Part shown: in pieces, positions 33,292 to 42,321 of the stretch
Layout: each line of letters starts with the position of its first letter
Numbering within the stretch: the stretch's first letter is position 1
Notes under the pieces: generated by a model
What the model saw: the letters and a program-made list of their open reading frames with translations, nothing else
Databases searched by the model: none
What the model was told of the DNA's origin: nothing
NCBI GenBank assembly: GCA_944392275.1
Contig: CALXWA010000002.1
Span: forward strand, 62,001 to 126,000
DNA: 64,000 nt
DNA from: an uncultured Alphaproteobacteria bacterium
GTDB lineage: Bacteria > Pseudomonadota > Alphaproteobacteria > RF32 > CAG-239
Direction: 5' to 3'
Program-made: the position numbers and the translations under genes

Positions 33292-33297
33292 ATAAAG

Positions 33298-33335
33298 TCC
33301 GGTTTTCTGCTCTGGCAGATTCCGGATTTTATTTT
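33298..33335. terminator. Terminator
   Basis: TCCGG-ttt-TCTGC-tctg-GCAGA-tt-CCGGA followed by TTTTATTTT, between convergent genes. Confidence 0.75.
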
Positions 33336-33895
33336 ATCCGGACATCTTCTAAGACAGCTGAGGCCGGAACATTTTGCGGAGAACAAGCATAGGCTCCGAT
33401 TTTTACCGTACTCATGGCCAATTGGTTGAGATTAAACAACCGAATCTGATGGTATTTAATATCATCTTCCGAAAAATAGAGCAGGAAATCATCCCCGTGA
33501 CGCACCAGCCGATACCAAATTTCTTGCGGAGCTTTGGGTAGATAGGTTATTGACCAATCGGAATTGCCGTTATTGGTAATGACACAACCGATTTGCGGAC
33601 TTTGAAGGGTAGGCATCATTAAACTGATTTTAGCCCAGTTCATTTCATCTAATCTTAGCATTAGACCAAACTGTGCGTATGGAACAAATTCTATATGTTT
33701 CCACTTGATGTTGAGAGTAAAATCCCCTTCATACTCACTATAAAAGAAGCATCCGTCATCTTTACGAATATTATGGTTATTATTTTGCCAAAAATCCGTA
33801 CGTGACGGTGCTTCAACAATCATTCCTCTCTCAGAAAAGCGAACATTTTCCGGCTCATTCAACCATGTAAAATATCTAAGAGAGTCCAAAAACAT
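33329..33895 (-). CDS. DUF1349-family beta-sandwich protein
   Basis: 188 residues. The concanavalin-like DUF1349 pattern is clear: WLNEPENVRFSERGMIVEAPSRTDFWQ, GDFTLNIKW, AQFGLMLRLDEMNWAKIS and YLPKAPQEIWYRLVRHGDDFLLYFSEDD. No signal peptide, so cytoplasmic. Likely carbohydrate-related binding, function unknown. Its start overlaps the last base of the cbpA-like gene upstream, so they are co-transcribed. Confidence 0.8.
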   Translation of the reverse strand: MFLDSLRYFTWLNEPENVRFSERGMIVEAPSRTDFWQNNNHNIRKDDGCFFYSEYEGDFTLNIKWKHIEFVPYAQFGLMLRLDEMNWAKISLMMPTLQSPQIGCVITNNGNSDWSITYLPKAPQEIWYRLVRHGDDFLLYFSEDDIKYHQIRLFNLNQLAMSTVKIGAYACSPQNVPASAVLEDVRIK

Positions 33896-34806
33896 TAGAA
33901 GTTCCTTACATTCTCATCCGGAAGAGATTGTAGGCATTTTTCCAATTCCGGATTAGATTTTTTAGGAGCAACAATTTTTAAGGTAATAATCTCATCCCCG
34001 GATAAAATCCCTTTCCCTTTCAAACGCAGTTTTTCCCCGCTGGATGCATATGGCGGGATATTTACCGCAACCTTTCCGCTAATGGTCGGAACCGTTACTT
34101 TTGCCCCAAGGATTGCCTCTTTTATTGTAATCGGAAGTTCTATATGAATATTATTTCCTTCGGCCGAAAAATACGGGTGTTTGTCAACGTTAATGGTTAT
34201 CAAGACATCGCCGGCACTCCCGCCGTTTGGACTTTGTCCGCCTAAACCTTTTAGACGTAACGTTTGTCCGTCGGTTGTTCCGGCCGGAATTTTGACGTTA
34301 ATGTTTTTGCCATTTAAGTTGACGGTCTTCTCATCGCCTCTGGCAGCGGAAAGAAAATCAATCCGCATGTTATAGTAGATATCCTGCCCTTTTCGCGGAC
34401 GACGAGCTGCCCCTCCAAAACCTTGGAAACCAGCTCCGCCACCGCTGAATTGAGAAAAAATATCGTCACCAAAAATTGATGAAAAATCAAAACTTGCTCC
34501 CTGCCCACCGGCAAACGGATTACCGCTGTAAGAACTGTAACCTCCGGTGCCACCAAAGCCTCCAGCTCCAAAACCTGTCGGTTTTCCTTCGCTATCGATT
34601 TCATTATTATCGTATTTTTTACGTTTTTCCTTATCACCCAAAATATCATAAGCACATGATATTTCCTTGAACTTATCTGCGGCGGAAGGATTGTCTTTGT
34701 TCAAATCCGGATGATATTTACGGGCAAGTTTGCGATAGGCTGACTTGATTTCTGCGTCACTGGCATCTTTGCTTACACCCAATACATGATATAAATTTTT
34801 ATCCAT
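33895..34806 (-). CDS. DnaJ-family co-chaperone lacking zinc finger (CbpA-like)
   Basis: 303 residues. J-domain 1-70 with the HPD motif (KYHPDLNKD), a Gly/Phe-rich linker (about 75-135: [29 protein letters not shown]), and two DnaJ C-terminal substrate-binding domains ([55 protein letters not shown]). It lacks the four CxxCxGxG repeats of DnaJ, as CbpA and DjlA-type type II Hsp40s do. It would stimulate the DnaK encoded about 12 kb away. An RpoH-like promoter lies upstream. Confidence 0.9.
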   Translation of the reverse strand: MDKNLYHVLGVSKDASDAEIKSAYRKLARKYHPDLNKDNPSAADKFKEISCAYDILGDKEKRKKYDNNEIDSEGKPTGFGAGGFGGTGGYSSYSGNPFAGGQGASFDFSSIFGDDIFSQFSGGGAGFQGFGGAARRPRKGQDIYYNMRIDFLSAARGDEKTVNLNGKNINVKIPAGTTDGQTLRLKGLGGQSPNGGSAGDVLITINVDKHPYFSAEGNNIHIELPITIKEAILGAKVTVPTISGKVAVNIPPYASSGEKLRLKGKGILSGDEIITLKIVAPKKSNPELEKCLQSLPDENVRNF

Positions 34807-34850
34807 TTTCTGCTCTTTGTGTCTCTTTTTTTGAATCTTTATCTATATCC

Positions 34851-34880
34851 TATATAGGAAGAATTAAGCTTTATTGCAAG
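34851..34880 (-). promoter_or_regulatory. Candidate RpoH-type promoter of the cbpA-like gene
   Basis: On the minus strand CTTGCAA-N15-CCTATATA. The same layout occurs upstream of dnaJ and dnaK. It also satisfies a sigma-70 reading (TTGCAA-N17-TATATA). Confidence 0.55.
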
Positions 34881-34896
34881 TTTTGCTCTTTTTTCT

Positions 34897-35190
34897 TTAG
34901 GGGCGATCTTCACAAACAAATGTTACCCGACGGGAATTGTTGTTGTGTAACGTTATGCCATAGAGAGCCGCGTCTTTTCCGCCTTGATCTCGGCAATAGA
35001 GTGCCGCAACGGCGGCCAATTCATCCACACGGATATTTTTGTATTCATACGTAACATAATTGCTGCTGTGGCTGACAACCGTCGTATTTTTGGCCAAGCG
35101 ATTGTAATCCGGATCAAAGGTTACCCCCCCTCCGTAAGAGCACCCCGAAAGGCCAACGAGTATTCCCATGGCGATCCAAAATCTGGTCAT
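34897..35190 (-). CDS. Small hypothetical lipoprotein
   Basis: 97 residues with lipobox VGLSGC and a mature domain of about 80 residues (GGGVTFDPDYNRLAKNTTVVSH, YVTYEYKNIRVDELAAVAALYCRDQGGKDAAL), with two further Cys (CRDQG and FVCEDRP) that may form a disulfide. Unknown function. Its ATG overlaps the previous stop (TAATG), so it is coupled to the 69-residue ORF. Confidence 0.7.
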   Translation of the reverse strand: MTRFWIAMGILVGLSGCSYGGGVTFDPDYNRLAKNTTVVSHSSNYVTYEYKNIRVDELAAVAALYCRDQGGKDAALYGITLHNNNSRRVTFVCEDRP

Positions 35191-35399
35191 TAATTTAACT
35201 CCCTGTTTTTATCTTTTGCTTTTGTAAAAGGGATTTCATTATCGGGAAGCTCTTCTTCCTTTGCATATTCCGGAAACAGGATATTGCTCTCTGCCGATAA
35301 CTTTTTTATTTCAATTACGCGGCGATGCATCTCTCTTATGCGAGCCCGATACTCTTCCATTTCCAAGGATTTAAGTTCTGAATTTTCCATTCCCGTCAT
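35190..35399 (-). CDS. Small hypothetical charged protein
   Basis: 69 residues (66 from the ATG at 35390). Highly charged, probably helical (MEEYRARIREMHRRVIEIKKL), no signal or membrane segment. It forms an operon with the lipoprotein through a TAATG overlap. No family recognised. Confidence 0.55.
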   Translation of the reverse strand: MTGMENSELKSLEMEEYRARIREMHRRVIEIKKLSAESNILFPEYAKEEELPDNEIPFTKAKDKNRELN

Positions 35400-35448
35400 C
35401 CTTTTGTTAAAACTGTTTTAATTTTAGCATCTTTTTATTAACCAAACC

Positions 35449-35751
35449 TTAATCCAATTCTTTGTAAATCTCTTCACCGGCTTTCAGCAAAATATCATAA
35501 ATACGTTGATTTCTGGAATCTTTGGTTCGGGTATTTTGCAATTTTTCCAGCATTTTTGACAAACGACGATTAAACCGAGCATCTTCACGCAGTTTTTGTA
35601 CATTTTTAAGGTTTTCCGCATCATTAATTTTATAATCCGTAACCGCTTTTAAGGTGGCAATATATTGGGCCTCTTTTTGAGCCGTGTATTGAGCAAAGGC
35701 CGGAGAGGCTAAAAGACAAGACAATATCAATAGTAACAAAAACTTTTTCAT
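35449..35751 (-). CDS. Small secreted helical protein
   Basis: 100 residues. Signal peptide (KKFLLLLILSCLLASPAFA, cleavage after AFA), then an all-helical Lys/Asn/Arg-rich mature protein (QKEAQYIATLKAVTDYKINDAENLKNVQKLREDARFNRRLSKMLEKLQ). Predicted periplasmic. No known family. Confidence 0.7.
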   Translation of the reverse strand: MKKFLLLLILSCLLASPAFAQYTAQKEAQYIATLKAVTDYKINDAENLKNVQKLREDARFNRRLSKMLEKLQNTRTKDSRNQRIYDILLKAGEEIYKELD

Positions 35752-35854
35752 ATTCTGTCCTTTTTACAAAAATAAATCGTTGTTTTCATGTTTATAAATT
35801 ATATACTACAAAAGTTAGAATCGCTTGACTATGGATTTTTGAAAGTTATTAAAC

Positions 35855-36838
35855 ATGAAAAAAACGATTTGGGCTTTATTGGATGACCGCATGGGAAGCG
35901 TCGGTCAGGCCCGTGGTGTTTTGGAAGCCCTTGGGGAAGATTACGCCACAACCGAAAAAAAAGTTGTATACAATAAATTAGCAAATCTTCCGAATTTTTT
36001 GCTTGGCGCTTCTTTTTTAGGGGTCAACAGGAAAGAAAGTTCTTCTTTTGAAGGACCTTATCCGGATCTTATTTTATCTATCAGCCGTCGTACAACGCCA
36101 ATTGCCCGAAAAATAAAAAAACTTTCTAACGGAAAAAGCAAAATCGTACAATTGATGTACCCGGGTAAATGCGGACTGGATGATTTAGACTTAGTTGTTG
36201 TGCCAAAGCATGACCGCCTTCATAAAATAAAAAATGCACTTTATATTACCGGATGCCCGCATAAAGCATCGCTCAAAGCTTTAGCCGAAGCTCGTGAAAA
36301 GTGGGAGCCCGTTTTTGCCAACCTTCCCCGACCTTTGACAGCGGTTATTGTCGGCGGGGCCATTAAAGGAAAACCCTTTTCGCTTGAAAATGCCGTTGCT
36401 TTTGCCAATTGTGTGCGAGAAATTAAGCAAAAAATCGGAGGGGCTATTTTAATTACGACATCCCGAAGAACCGGGGATGAAGCCCAAAAAGCAATTATGA
36501 AGATTTTAGATAAAATCCCGGCCTATACTTTTTTGTGGGGCGAAAAAAAAGAAAATCCTTATATGGGGTTTCTGGCTTGTGCCGATAACATTATTGTTAC
36601 CGGAGATACGGTTTCTATGTGCAGTGACAGCTGCGGGACAAAGCTTCCGGTTTGGGTCTTTAGCGGCAAGGATTGGCTAACCCCTAAGCACCATCGCTTT
36701 GTGCAATCTTTATTTGACGGAGGATACGCAATCAATATTGACAATCCTCAGGCTTTAGAGTTTGTCCCCAAACAAAGGCTTGACCCTTCTGCAGAAATTG
36801 CCGATAAAATCAACGCTTTATTTGCGTGCGTAAAATGA
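35855..36838 (+). CDS. ELM1/GtrOC1-family putative glycosyltransferase
   Basis: 327 residues of the ELM1 (DUF1022) family: WALLDDRMGSVGQARGVLEALG at the N-terminus, PDLILSISRRTTPIARKIK, IVQLMYPG, VVVPKHDRL, GGAIKGKPFSLENA, ITTSRRTGDEA and the C-terminal TGDTVSMCSDSCGTKLPVWVF. Mitochondrial fission protein ELM1 is the plant homologue. Fold and motifs suggest a GT-B type nucleotide-sugar transferase, although the substrate is unknown. Widespread in Alphaproteobacteria. It overlaps the convergent RquA-like gene by 21 bp. Confidence 0.85.
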   Translation: MKKTIWALLDDRMGSVGQARGVLEALGEDYATTEKKVVYNKLANLPNFLLGASFLGVNRKESSSFEGPYPDLILSISRRTTPIARKIKKLSNGKSKIVQLMYPGKCGLDDLDLVVVPKHDRLHKIKNALYITGCPHKASLKALAEAREKWEPVFANLPRPLTAVIVGGAIKGKPFSLENAVAFANCVREIKQKIGGAILITTSRRTGDEAQKAIMKILDKIPAYTFLWGEKKENPYMGFLACADNIIVTGDTVSMCSDSCGTKLPVWVFSGKDWLTPKHHRFVQSLFDGGYAINIDNPQALEFVPKQRLDPSAEIADKINALFACVK

Positions 36839-37585
36839 TTGTAAAAAGTCTTCTTTGACTTTGGGCTCCGCCTCTACGATATTTAAGTTTAACGGATTAA
36901 TCTTTCGGGTGGCAACTACCTTTTGGTACATTCCGCCAAAGAAAAGGCTTTTACGCCACGAGAAAAGGGTTTTATCTTTTGCAAAGGTGTCAATTTGGCG
37001 GTCCCATAATTTTTCCGCAAACGGATGGTAAAGACGATTATACATCCTTACCAGATAACGCAACGGATGCCATTTGACCGGATTGTGATAATCAACAAAA
37101 ACCACTTTTCCTCCCGGGCGGACCAAATTGAGGGCGTTATTTATGGTTTTGGTTTTGGTTACGATTGGCATTTCTTTTAACAAAAACCAAACAATCACAA
37201 CATCGTACTTTGCCGAATCTTTAAATGTTGCCGCATTTGCCCGAATAAAACGGATAAATGGGCAGACCGCTCCAAGTTTTTTACGACACATTTTCAGCTG
37301 TAACTCATTGACATCAATAATGTCGTACCCGCTCATTCCGCCGGCTTTGTAAGCAACTTCTTCAATCTCCGGACCAAAGCTAACACCCATTTGCAAAATC
37401 CTTTGATTGACCGAAATTTCTCGCAGCAAACTTTGCAGCATTTTTTCATCTTGAAAAAATGTTCTTAAGTGAACGGAAAGTGGCTTATCCCTTGATGCCG
37501 TTTTAGATGGGCTGTTATAAATATCTCCGTAAAAAAACTCACTGTATGCCGGTATTCGTTTGGATGATGCTGTTTCTGAGGACAT
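36818..37585 (-). CDS. RquA-like methyltransferase-fold enzyme (rhodoquinone synthesis?)
   Basis: 255 residues with a class I methyltransferase fold (ILQMGVSFGPEIEEVAYKAGG, YDIIDVNELQLKMCRKKL). Hallmarks recalled from RquA are present: VDYHNPVKWHPLRYL (164-178), FAEKLWDRQID and FFGGMYQKVV (215-224). RquA converts ubiquinone to rhodoquinone by replacing a methoxy group with an amino group, allowing fumarate reduction at low oxygen. Alternatives are a UbiE-like methyltransferase; the VDYH and WHPLR motifs favour RquA. No fumarate reductase genes lie in the window. Confidence 0.62.
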   Translation of the reverse strand: MSSETASSKRIPAYSEFFYGDIYNSPSKTASRDKPLSVHLRTFFQDEKMLQSLLREISVNQRILQMGVSFGPEIEEVAYKAGGMSGYDIIDVNELQLKMCRKKLGAVCPFIRFIRANAATFKDSAKYDVVIVWFLLKEMPIVTKTKTINNALNLVRPGGKVVFVDYHNPVKWHPLRYLVRMYNRLYHPFAEKLWDRQIDTFAKDKTLFSWRKSLFFGGMYQKVVATRKINPLNLNIVEAEPKVKEDFLQSFYARK

Positions 37586-37623
37586 TTAATTTCTCCGTTT
37601 TTTTCTTTTAGGTCCATTAGCGT

Positions 37624-38292
37624 TTATTTTTTTATTAAACCCAGCTTGGCCGCCTCTACGACGGCACCGGTCCGATTATAAACATTTAATATTTTGAGAA
37701 TTGCCGTAACATATAATTTTATTGTGCCTTCGGTCAAGCCAAGTTCATATGCAATTTGTTTATTTGACTTTCCGTCCGCAATTAGCTTCAAGACATCAAT
37801 CTGGCGGGGAGAAAGAATTTTTACTTTTTCTTGGACGTCTTTTTCTTGTTCAATGTTTTCTACTTGTTTTAAGAGGTCAAACTCATTTTTATTGGTTCCG
37901 TTCAACAATTCAACCGGAATATAAACGCCACCGGAAAGAACAAGATTAATCGCACTTAAAATAACGGCATTTGACGATGTCTTGGGAATATATCCTGCTG
38001 CTCCAAGCTCAATGGTCTTTTGAACAATTTCTTTATCAAATACGGCTGAAAGGATGATAATCGGCGTTTCCGGTGCGGCTTCATGAATCTTTTGAATCGC
38101 TTCAAGCCATTTAGAACCGGGCATGGCTAAATCCGTCAAAATCAGATTTAAGTCCTGATGTTGTGCAATTATTTGAAACTCTTCTTGATAATCCTTTGCA
38201 AAAAACATTTCTGCTTCCGGATAGGTGTCATGAATAATAAGTTCCAGCCCTTTTAAGAACAATTCATGATCATCGGCAACTAATATTTTCAA
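37624..38292 (-). CDS. NarL/LuxR-family response regulator
   Basis: 222 residues. Receiver domain with phosphoacceptor D54 (LILTDLAMPG), acidic D7/D8, Thr/Ser at IIILSA and Lys at YIPKT; C-terminal LuxR HTH (LSPRQIDVLKLIADGKSNKQIAYELGLTEGTIKLYVTAILKILNV). An orphan regulator: no kinase gene nearby. It overlaps rsmE by 4 nt, so it is translated with it. Confidence 0.9.
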   Translation of the reverse strand: MKILVADDHELFLKGLELIIHDTYPEAEMFFAKDYQEEFQIIAQHQDLNLILTDLAMPGSKWLEAIQKIHEAAPETPIIILSAVFDKEIVQKTIELGAAGYIPKTSSNAVILSAINLVLSGGVYIPVELLNGTNKNEFDLLKQVENIEQEKDVQEKVKILSPRQIDVLKLIADGKSNKQIAYELGLTEGTIKLYVTAILKILNVYNRTGAVVEAAKLGLIKK

Positions 38293-39032
38293 TCTTTTTC
38301 TCCTTGTTCATTCCAATCTCCGACCGTGGCCTGCCAAACCGAGAGTGCTGCCGCAACCGCGGTTTCTGCTCGCAAGATTCTAGGCCCTAAAGTTACGGAA
38401 ACAGCCTGTTCTTTTTGACGTATTTTTTCCATCTCCTCTTTGGCAAAACCACCCTCCGGACCAACCAAAACCGCAGCGGGTTTTCCTTGATGGGCTAAGA
38501 AAGCCTCCTTTGCCGAAATGCCCTCTCCGCTTTCATCCATAAAAAACAAAGCTCTTTCCTTTGGCCATGCGGTTAAATATTTTTCTAACGAAACGGCATC
38601 TTCGATTTGCGGGACATCCAATCGCCGACATTGTTCTGCAGCTTCTTTGGCTTGGGCACAAAATCTTTCCTTTTTGACTTTATCTGAGATTGTTCTTTGG
38701 GTAATGACCGGAATAATCTTATTTACACCGAGTTCTGTTGCTTTTTCTATAATAAAATCGGTTTTATCTTTTTTTACCGGTGCAAACAAAAGCCATATAT
38801 CCGGTGAAGACCGAAAAGGTTGGGTTTGGGAAAGGACCTCGCCTTCACAAGTTTTTTTGTTAACTTGTGTCAGAACAATCCTGAATTCGCCCTCTTTACC
38901 ATTAAAGCATAAAATTTCCTCTCCATCTTTTAGACGCATTACATTACATAGGTAGTGCGAATCCTCTTCCGAGAAAAGAATTTGTTCCCCTATGTGCAAT
39001 GCTTGATTTATGTAGAGACGAATATTGCTCAT
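38289..39032 (-). CDS. rsmE: 16S rRNA (uracil1498-N3)-methyltransferase
   Basis: 247 residues. PUA-like N-terminal domain (GEQILFSEEDSHYLCNVMRLKDGEEILCFNG), then a SPOUT domain with a deep knot: VKKDKTDFIIEKATELGVNKIIPV, AAEQCRRLDVPQI, VLVGPEGGFAKEEMEKI, VTLGPRILRAETAVAAALSVWQ. Methylates U1498 in helix 44. It overlaps both the upstream gene and the response regulator gene by 4 nt. Confidence 0.95.
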   Translation of the reverse strand: MSNIRLYINQALHIGEQILFSEEDSHYLCNVMRLKDGEEILCFNGKEGEFRIVLTQVNKKTCEGEVLSQTQPFRSSPDIWLLFAPVKKDKTDFIIEKATELGVNKIIPVITQRTISDKVKKERFCAQAKEAAEQCRRLDVPQIEDAVSLEKYLTAWPKERALFFMDESGEGISAKEAFLAHQGKPAAVLVGPEGGFAKEEMEKIRQKEQAVSVTLGPRILRAETAVAAALSVWQATVGDWNEQGEKD

Positions 39033-39589
39033 GGCGTTACCTTCAATCGGATAATACGGCTGGCAATCGGTTGCGGCGGATTTTTAGAAATATCAAAACT
39101 ATCCAGATAGACAACATCCGAACCGGATTTTATTGTTTTAAAATCTATTAAGCGAAAATTTTTTTGTCTTTGTGAGGAGATTTGTTCCCACTTGTCACAC
39201 TGGTCTCCGATTTGCCATGACATATGCTCTTTTTCCGGAAGAATAACTCTGACGATATACCCGACGGGAATCGTAGCTTTAATTGTTGTCTTGGTTGATA
39301 AATCCAGGTTAACAGATGACATTTCCGGTTGTGTGTTCTCTTTTTTAGGAAAATAGACTTCCAAAATGCCCTGTTTGTCGACGACATCATCAAATTTTAG
39401 CGGGGCTTTTTCAATATCGTTTTGTGTATCGCTCGGAGATGAGGAAGATGTTTTTCCTCCGCCCCCATCGCGTCCCATCATATCCATTCCCAAAGCCTTT
39501 CCCGGATCCATAATCACAAAGGAGTGAACAACTTTAATGTTCAAGACAATTAGTAATGAAAATATCAGTAATTTTAGCAATCTAAGCAT
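39029..39589 (-). CDS. Hypothetical secreted protein
   Basis: 186 residues with an N-terminal hydrophobic segment (LLKLLIFSLLIVLNIKVVHS). The first part of the mature chain is low complexity (MGRDGGGGKTSSSSPSD); the second half is beta-rich (ILEVYFPKKE, TKTTIKATIPVGYIVRVILPEK, SRIIRLKV). Predicted periplasmic. No recognised domain. First gene of an operon with rsmE and the response regulator. Confidence 0.65.
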   Translation of the reverse strand: MLRLLKLLIFSLLIVLNIKVVHSFVIMDPGKALGMDMMGRDGGGGKTSSSSPSDTQNDIEKAPLKFDDVVDKQGILEVYFPKKENTQPEMSSVNLDLSTKTTIKATIPVGYIVRVILPEKEHMSWQIGDQCDKWEQISSQRQKNFRLIDFKTIKSGSDVVYLDSFDISKNPPQPIASRIIRLKVTP

Positions 39590-39701
39590 TTTTTCTCCGC
39601 TTTGATAAAATAAAACTCTGTATAAATAAGAAAGGCTATTCCCTTATACCCTTATATTCGTTATTTTAATGCTGATATAGTAAAATTAATCTTAAATTCG
39701 G

Positions 39702-40382
39702 ATGAATAAAATGATTATTACCATTGATGGGCCCGCTGCCGCCGGAAAAGGAACTTTAGCAAGAGCTTTAGCTGCAAAATACGGATTAGCCTATTTTGAC
39801 ACCGGAATGGTTTATCGGGCAGTCGGGTTACAAATGTTGCTTAACCAAAATAATGCCGATGATGAAAAAGCGGCAGAAACTTATGCTAAAAATTTGACCT
39901 TCCCTTTAATGATACAACTTTCGGAGCATCCGGATTTTCGCTCTGCAAAAGGCGGAAAAGCCGCCTCTATTGTTTCTGCTTATCCTTCCGTTCGGAAAGC
40001 TTTGTTAAAGATGCAGCAAGATTTTGCTCTAAATCCCGTTTTTAAGGATGGGACACCTGCCCATGGGGTTATTTATGACGGACGCGACACCGGAACGGTT
40101 GTGTGCCCACAAGCTGATGTTAAATTTTTTATTACGGCAAGTTCTGAGGTCAGAGCTTTAAGACGGTATAAAGAATTTCAGGAAAAAGGAATCGAAATTT
40201 CTTATGATGAGGTCTTAAAAGATGTTAAAGCTCGCGATGAAAGAGATGCCACAAGAGCCTCTTCCCCTATGAAGCCGGCTGAAGATGCTGTTATTTTTGA
40301 CACATCTGAGCTTAATATTGAAGAAGTTTTGCAAAAAGCTTGTCATCTTATCGATTCTTGGCAAAAAAAACTTGAAAAATAA
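39702..40382 (+). CDS. cmk: (d)CMP kinase
   Basis: 226 residues. P-loop ITIDGPAAAGKGTLARALA, YFDTGMVYRAVG, YDGRDTGTVVCPQADVKFFITAS and RDERDATRASSPMKPAEDA. Phosphorylates CMP/dCMP. It precedes rpsA, the classic alphaproteobacterial/general cmk-rpsA arrangement. An ATG nine bases downstream is an alternative start. Confidence 0.95.
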   Translation: MNKMIITIDGPAAAGKGTLARALAAKYGLAYFDTGMVYRAVGLQMLLNQNNADDEKAAETYAKNLTFPLMIQLSEHPDFRSAKGGKAASIVSAYPSVRKALLKMQQDFALNPVFKDGTPAHGVIYDGRDTGTVVCPQADVKFFITASSEVRALRRYKEFQEKGIEISYDEVLKDVKARDERDATRASSPMKPAEDAVIFDTSELNIEEVLQKACHLIDSWQKKLEK

Positions 40383-40511
40383 TATTTTAAGTGTATAAAT
40401 TGAAACACTCTGAGCTTTAGGGTGCGCTATGGCTCTTGGTAGAGTTGTAACCTCGCACAAGTCCCCTCCGCTGTTTTTGTCTTGGAGGTTGGCATTTTTT
40501 GAAAATAATAA
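40383..40511 (+). other. cmk-rpsA intergenic leader
   Basis: 129 nt with no ORF. GTGCG...CGCAC pairs across 30 nt, and a CCTCCG...CTTGGAGG pairing sits near the ribosome site of rpsA. Ribosomal protein S1 autoregulates its own mRNA in other bacteria, so a structured leader is plausible. Low certainty. Confidence 0.3.
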
Positions 40512-42197
40512 ATGATTAATACAGAAATTAAAATTCCTGAAATTAAAGAAAATTTTGAAGCTTTGTTGAACGAACAATTCGGCGACAATGGCATTATCGG
40601 TTCTGTCGTTAAAGGAACTATTATTCGTTTAACATCTGATTTTGCAATGGTTGATGTCGGATTAAAATCTGAAGGTCGTATCCCGTTGCGTGAATTTGGG
40701 CAAAACGCTGAATTAAAAGTCGGAGATCAGGTTGAAGTTTATGTTGACCGTTATGAAGACAAAGACGGAAACATTGTTTTGTCTCGTGAAAAAGCTCGTC
40801 GTGAAGAAGCTTGGATTGACTTAGAAAAAGCTATGAATGCCGGCGAACGTGTTAACGGTGTTATTTTTGGTAGAGTTAAAGGCGGCTTTACCGTTGATTT
40901 GAACGGAGCCATTGCTTTCTTGCCTGGTTCTCAAATTGATATTCGTCCGATCCGCGATATTACTCCGTTAATGGGTATTACACAACCCTTCCAAATCTTG
41001 AAAATGGATAAGGTTAGAGGGAATATTGTTGTTTCTCGTCGTGTTGTTTTGGAAGAAACTCGTGCCGAAGCCCGTGCTGAATTGATTGACACCCTTAAAG
41101 AAGGTTCTATCTTGGATGGTGTTGTTAAGAACATTACCGATTATGGTGCTTTCATTGACCTTGGTGGTGTTGATGGTTTGTTACACGTTACCGATATCTC
41201 TTGGAAACGCATTAACCACCCGGCTGAAGTTCTTTCTGTCGGACAGACCGTTAAAGTTCAAGTTATCAAGTTCAATGAAGACAACCAACGTATTTCTTTA
41301 GGAATGAAACAACTGGAAGCTGATCCTTGGCAAAATGTTGCCGATAAATACAAAGTCGGCGAAATTTACAAAGGTAAAGTTACGAATATTACCGATTATG
41401 GTGCTTTTGTTGAGCTTGAAGATGGTATTGAAGGCTTAGTCCATGTTTCTGAAATGAGCTGGACACGCAAAAATGCTCATCCGGGTAAGATTGTTTCTAC
41501 CTCTCAAGAAGTTGATGTTAAAGTTCTTGAAGTTGATGCTGATAAACGTCGTATCAGCCTTGGTATTAAACAATGCACGCCGAATCCTTGGTTGGCTTAT
41601 ATTGAAGAGAATCCGGTTGGATCCGTTATTGAAGGCAAAATCAAAAACATTACCGAATTTGGTTTGTTCGTTGGTTTGACCGATGAAATTGACGGTATGA
41701 TTCATTTATCCGATATCTCTTGGGATAAACCGGGTGAAGAAGCTGTTAAAGATTATGCTAAAGGCCAAGATATTCAAGCTAAAATCATTGACGTTGATGT
41801 TGAAAAAGAACGTATTAGCCTCGGTATTAAACAATTAACCGAAAATACGGCTGCGAATGTTCTTGATTCTCTCAAAAAAGGTGACGTTATCAAAGTAACC
41901 GTTACCGGAATTGATGAGAAAGCCGTTAATGTCGAATACAATGGCGTTAATGCTTCTATTAAGAAAGCTGACTTGTCTAAAGATAAAGCCGCTCAAAATC
42001 CTGAAAATTATAAGGAAGGCGACGTTATTGAAGCCAAAGTTACTTCTGTTGACAAGAAAAACAACAAGTTTGGCTTGTCTGTTAAAGCTTTAGAAATTGA
42101 AGAAGAAAAGAAAGCTTTAGAAGAATATTCTAACAGCAATTCTGCCTCTTCTTCTTTAGGCGATGCTTTATCTGAAGCAATGAAGAAAAACGCTTAA
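40512..42197 (+). CDS. rpsA: 30S ribosomal protein S1
   Basis: 561 residues with six S1 (OB-fold) repeats, for example GSVVKGTIIRLTSDFAMVDVG, LDGVVKNITDYGAFIDLGGVDGLLHVTDISW, KGKVTNITDYGAFVELEDGIEGLVHVSEMSW and EGKIKNITEFGLFVGLTDEIDGMIHLSDISW. Binds mRNA on the small subunit. Normal length. Confidence 0.97.
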   Translation: MINTEIKIPEIKENFEALLNEQFGDNGIIGSVVKGTIIRLTSDFAMVDVGLKSEGRIPLREFGQNAELKVGDQVEVYVDRYEDKDGNIVLSREKARREEAWIDLEKAMNAGERVNGVIFGRVKGGFTVDLNGAIAFLPGSQIDIRPIRDITPLMGITQPFQILKMDKVRGNIVVSRRVVLEETRAEARAELIDTLKEGSILDGVVKNITDYGAFIDLGGVDGLLHVTDISWKRINHPAEVLSVGQTVKVQVIKFNEDNQRISLGMKQLEADPWQNVADKYKVGEIYKGKVTNITDYGAFVELEDGIEGLVHVSEMSWTRKNAHPGKIVSTSQEVDVKVLEVDADKRRISLGIKQCTPNPWLAYIEENPVGSVIEGKIKNITEFGLFVGLTDEIDGMIHLSDISWDKPGEEAVKDYAKGQDIQAKIIDVDVEKERISLGIKQLTENTAANVLDSLKKGDVIKVTVTGIDEKAVNVEYNGVNASIKKADLSKDKAAQNPENYKEGDVIEAKVTSVDKKNNKFGLSVKALEIEEEKKALEEYSNSNSASSSLGDALSEAMKKNA

Positions 42198-42220
42198 TTG
42201 ACGGATTAATCGTCTTTATA

Positions 42221-42255
42221 AAAAAACCTTTCTGATCTTCAGGAAGGTTTTTTTT
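42221..42255 (+). terminator. rpsA terminator
   Basis: AAAACCTTtCTGA-tct-TCAGgAAGGTTTT with a run of T. Confidence 0.85.
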
Positions 42256-42321
42256 ATTGTCTTTAAACGAAAAAACTGTTATTTTAATGATATTCAAAAA
42301 TTATTTATCAATATTATTACT

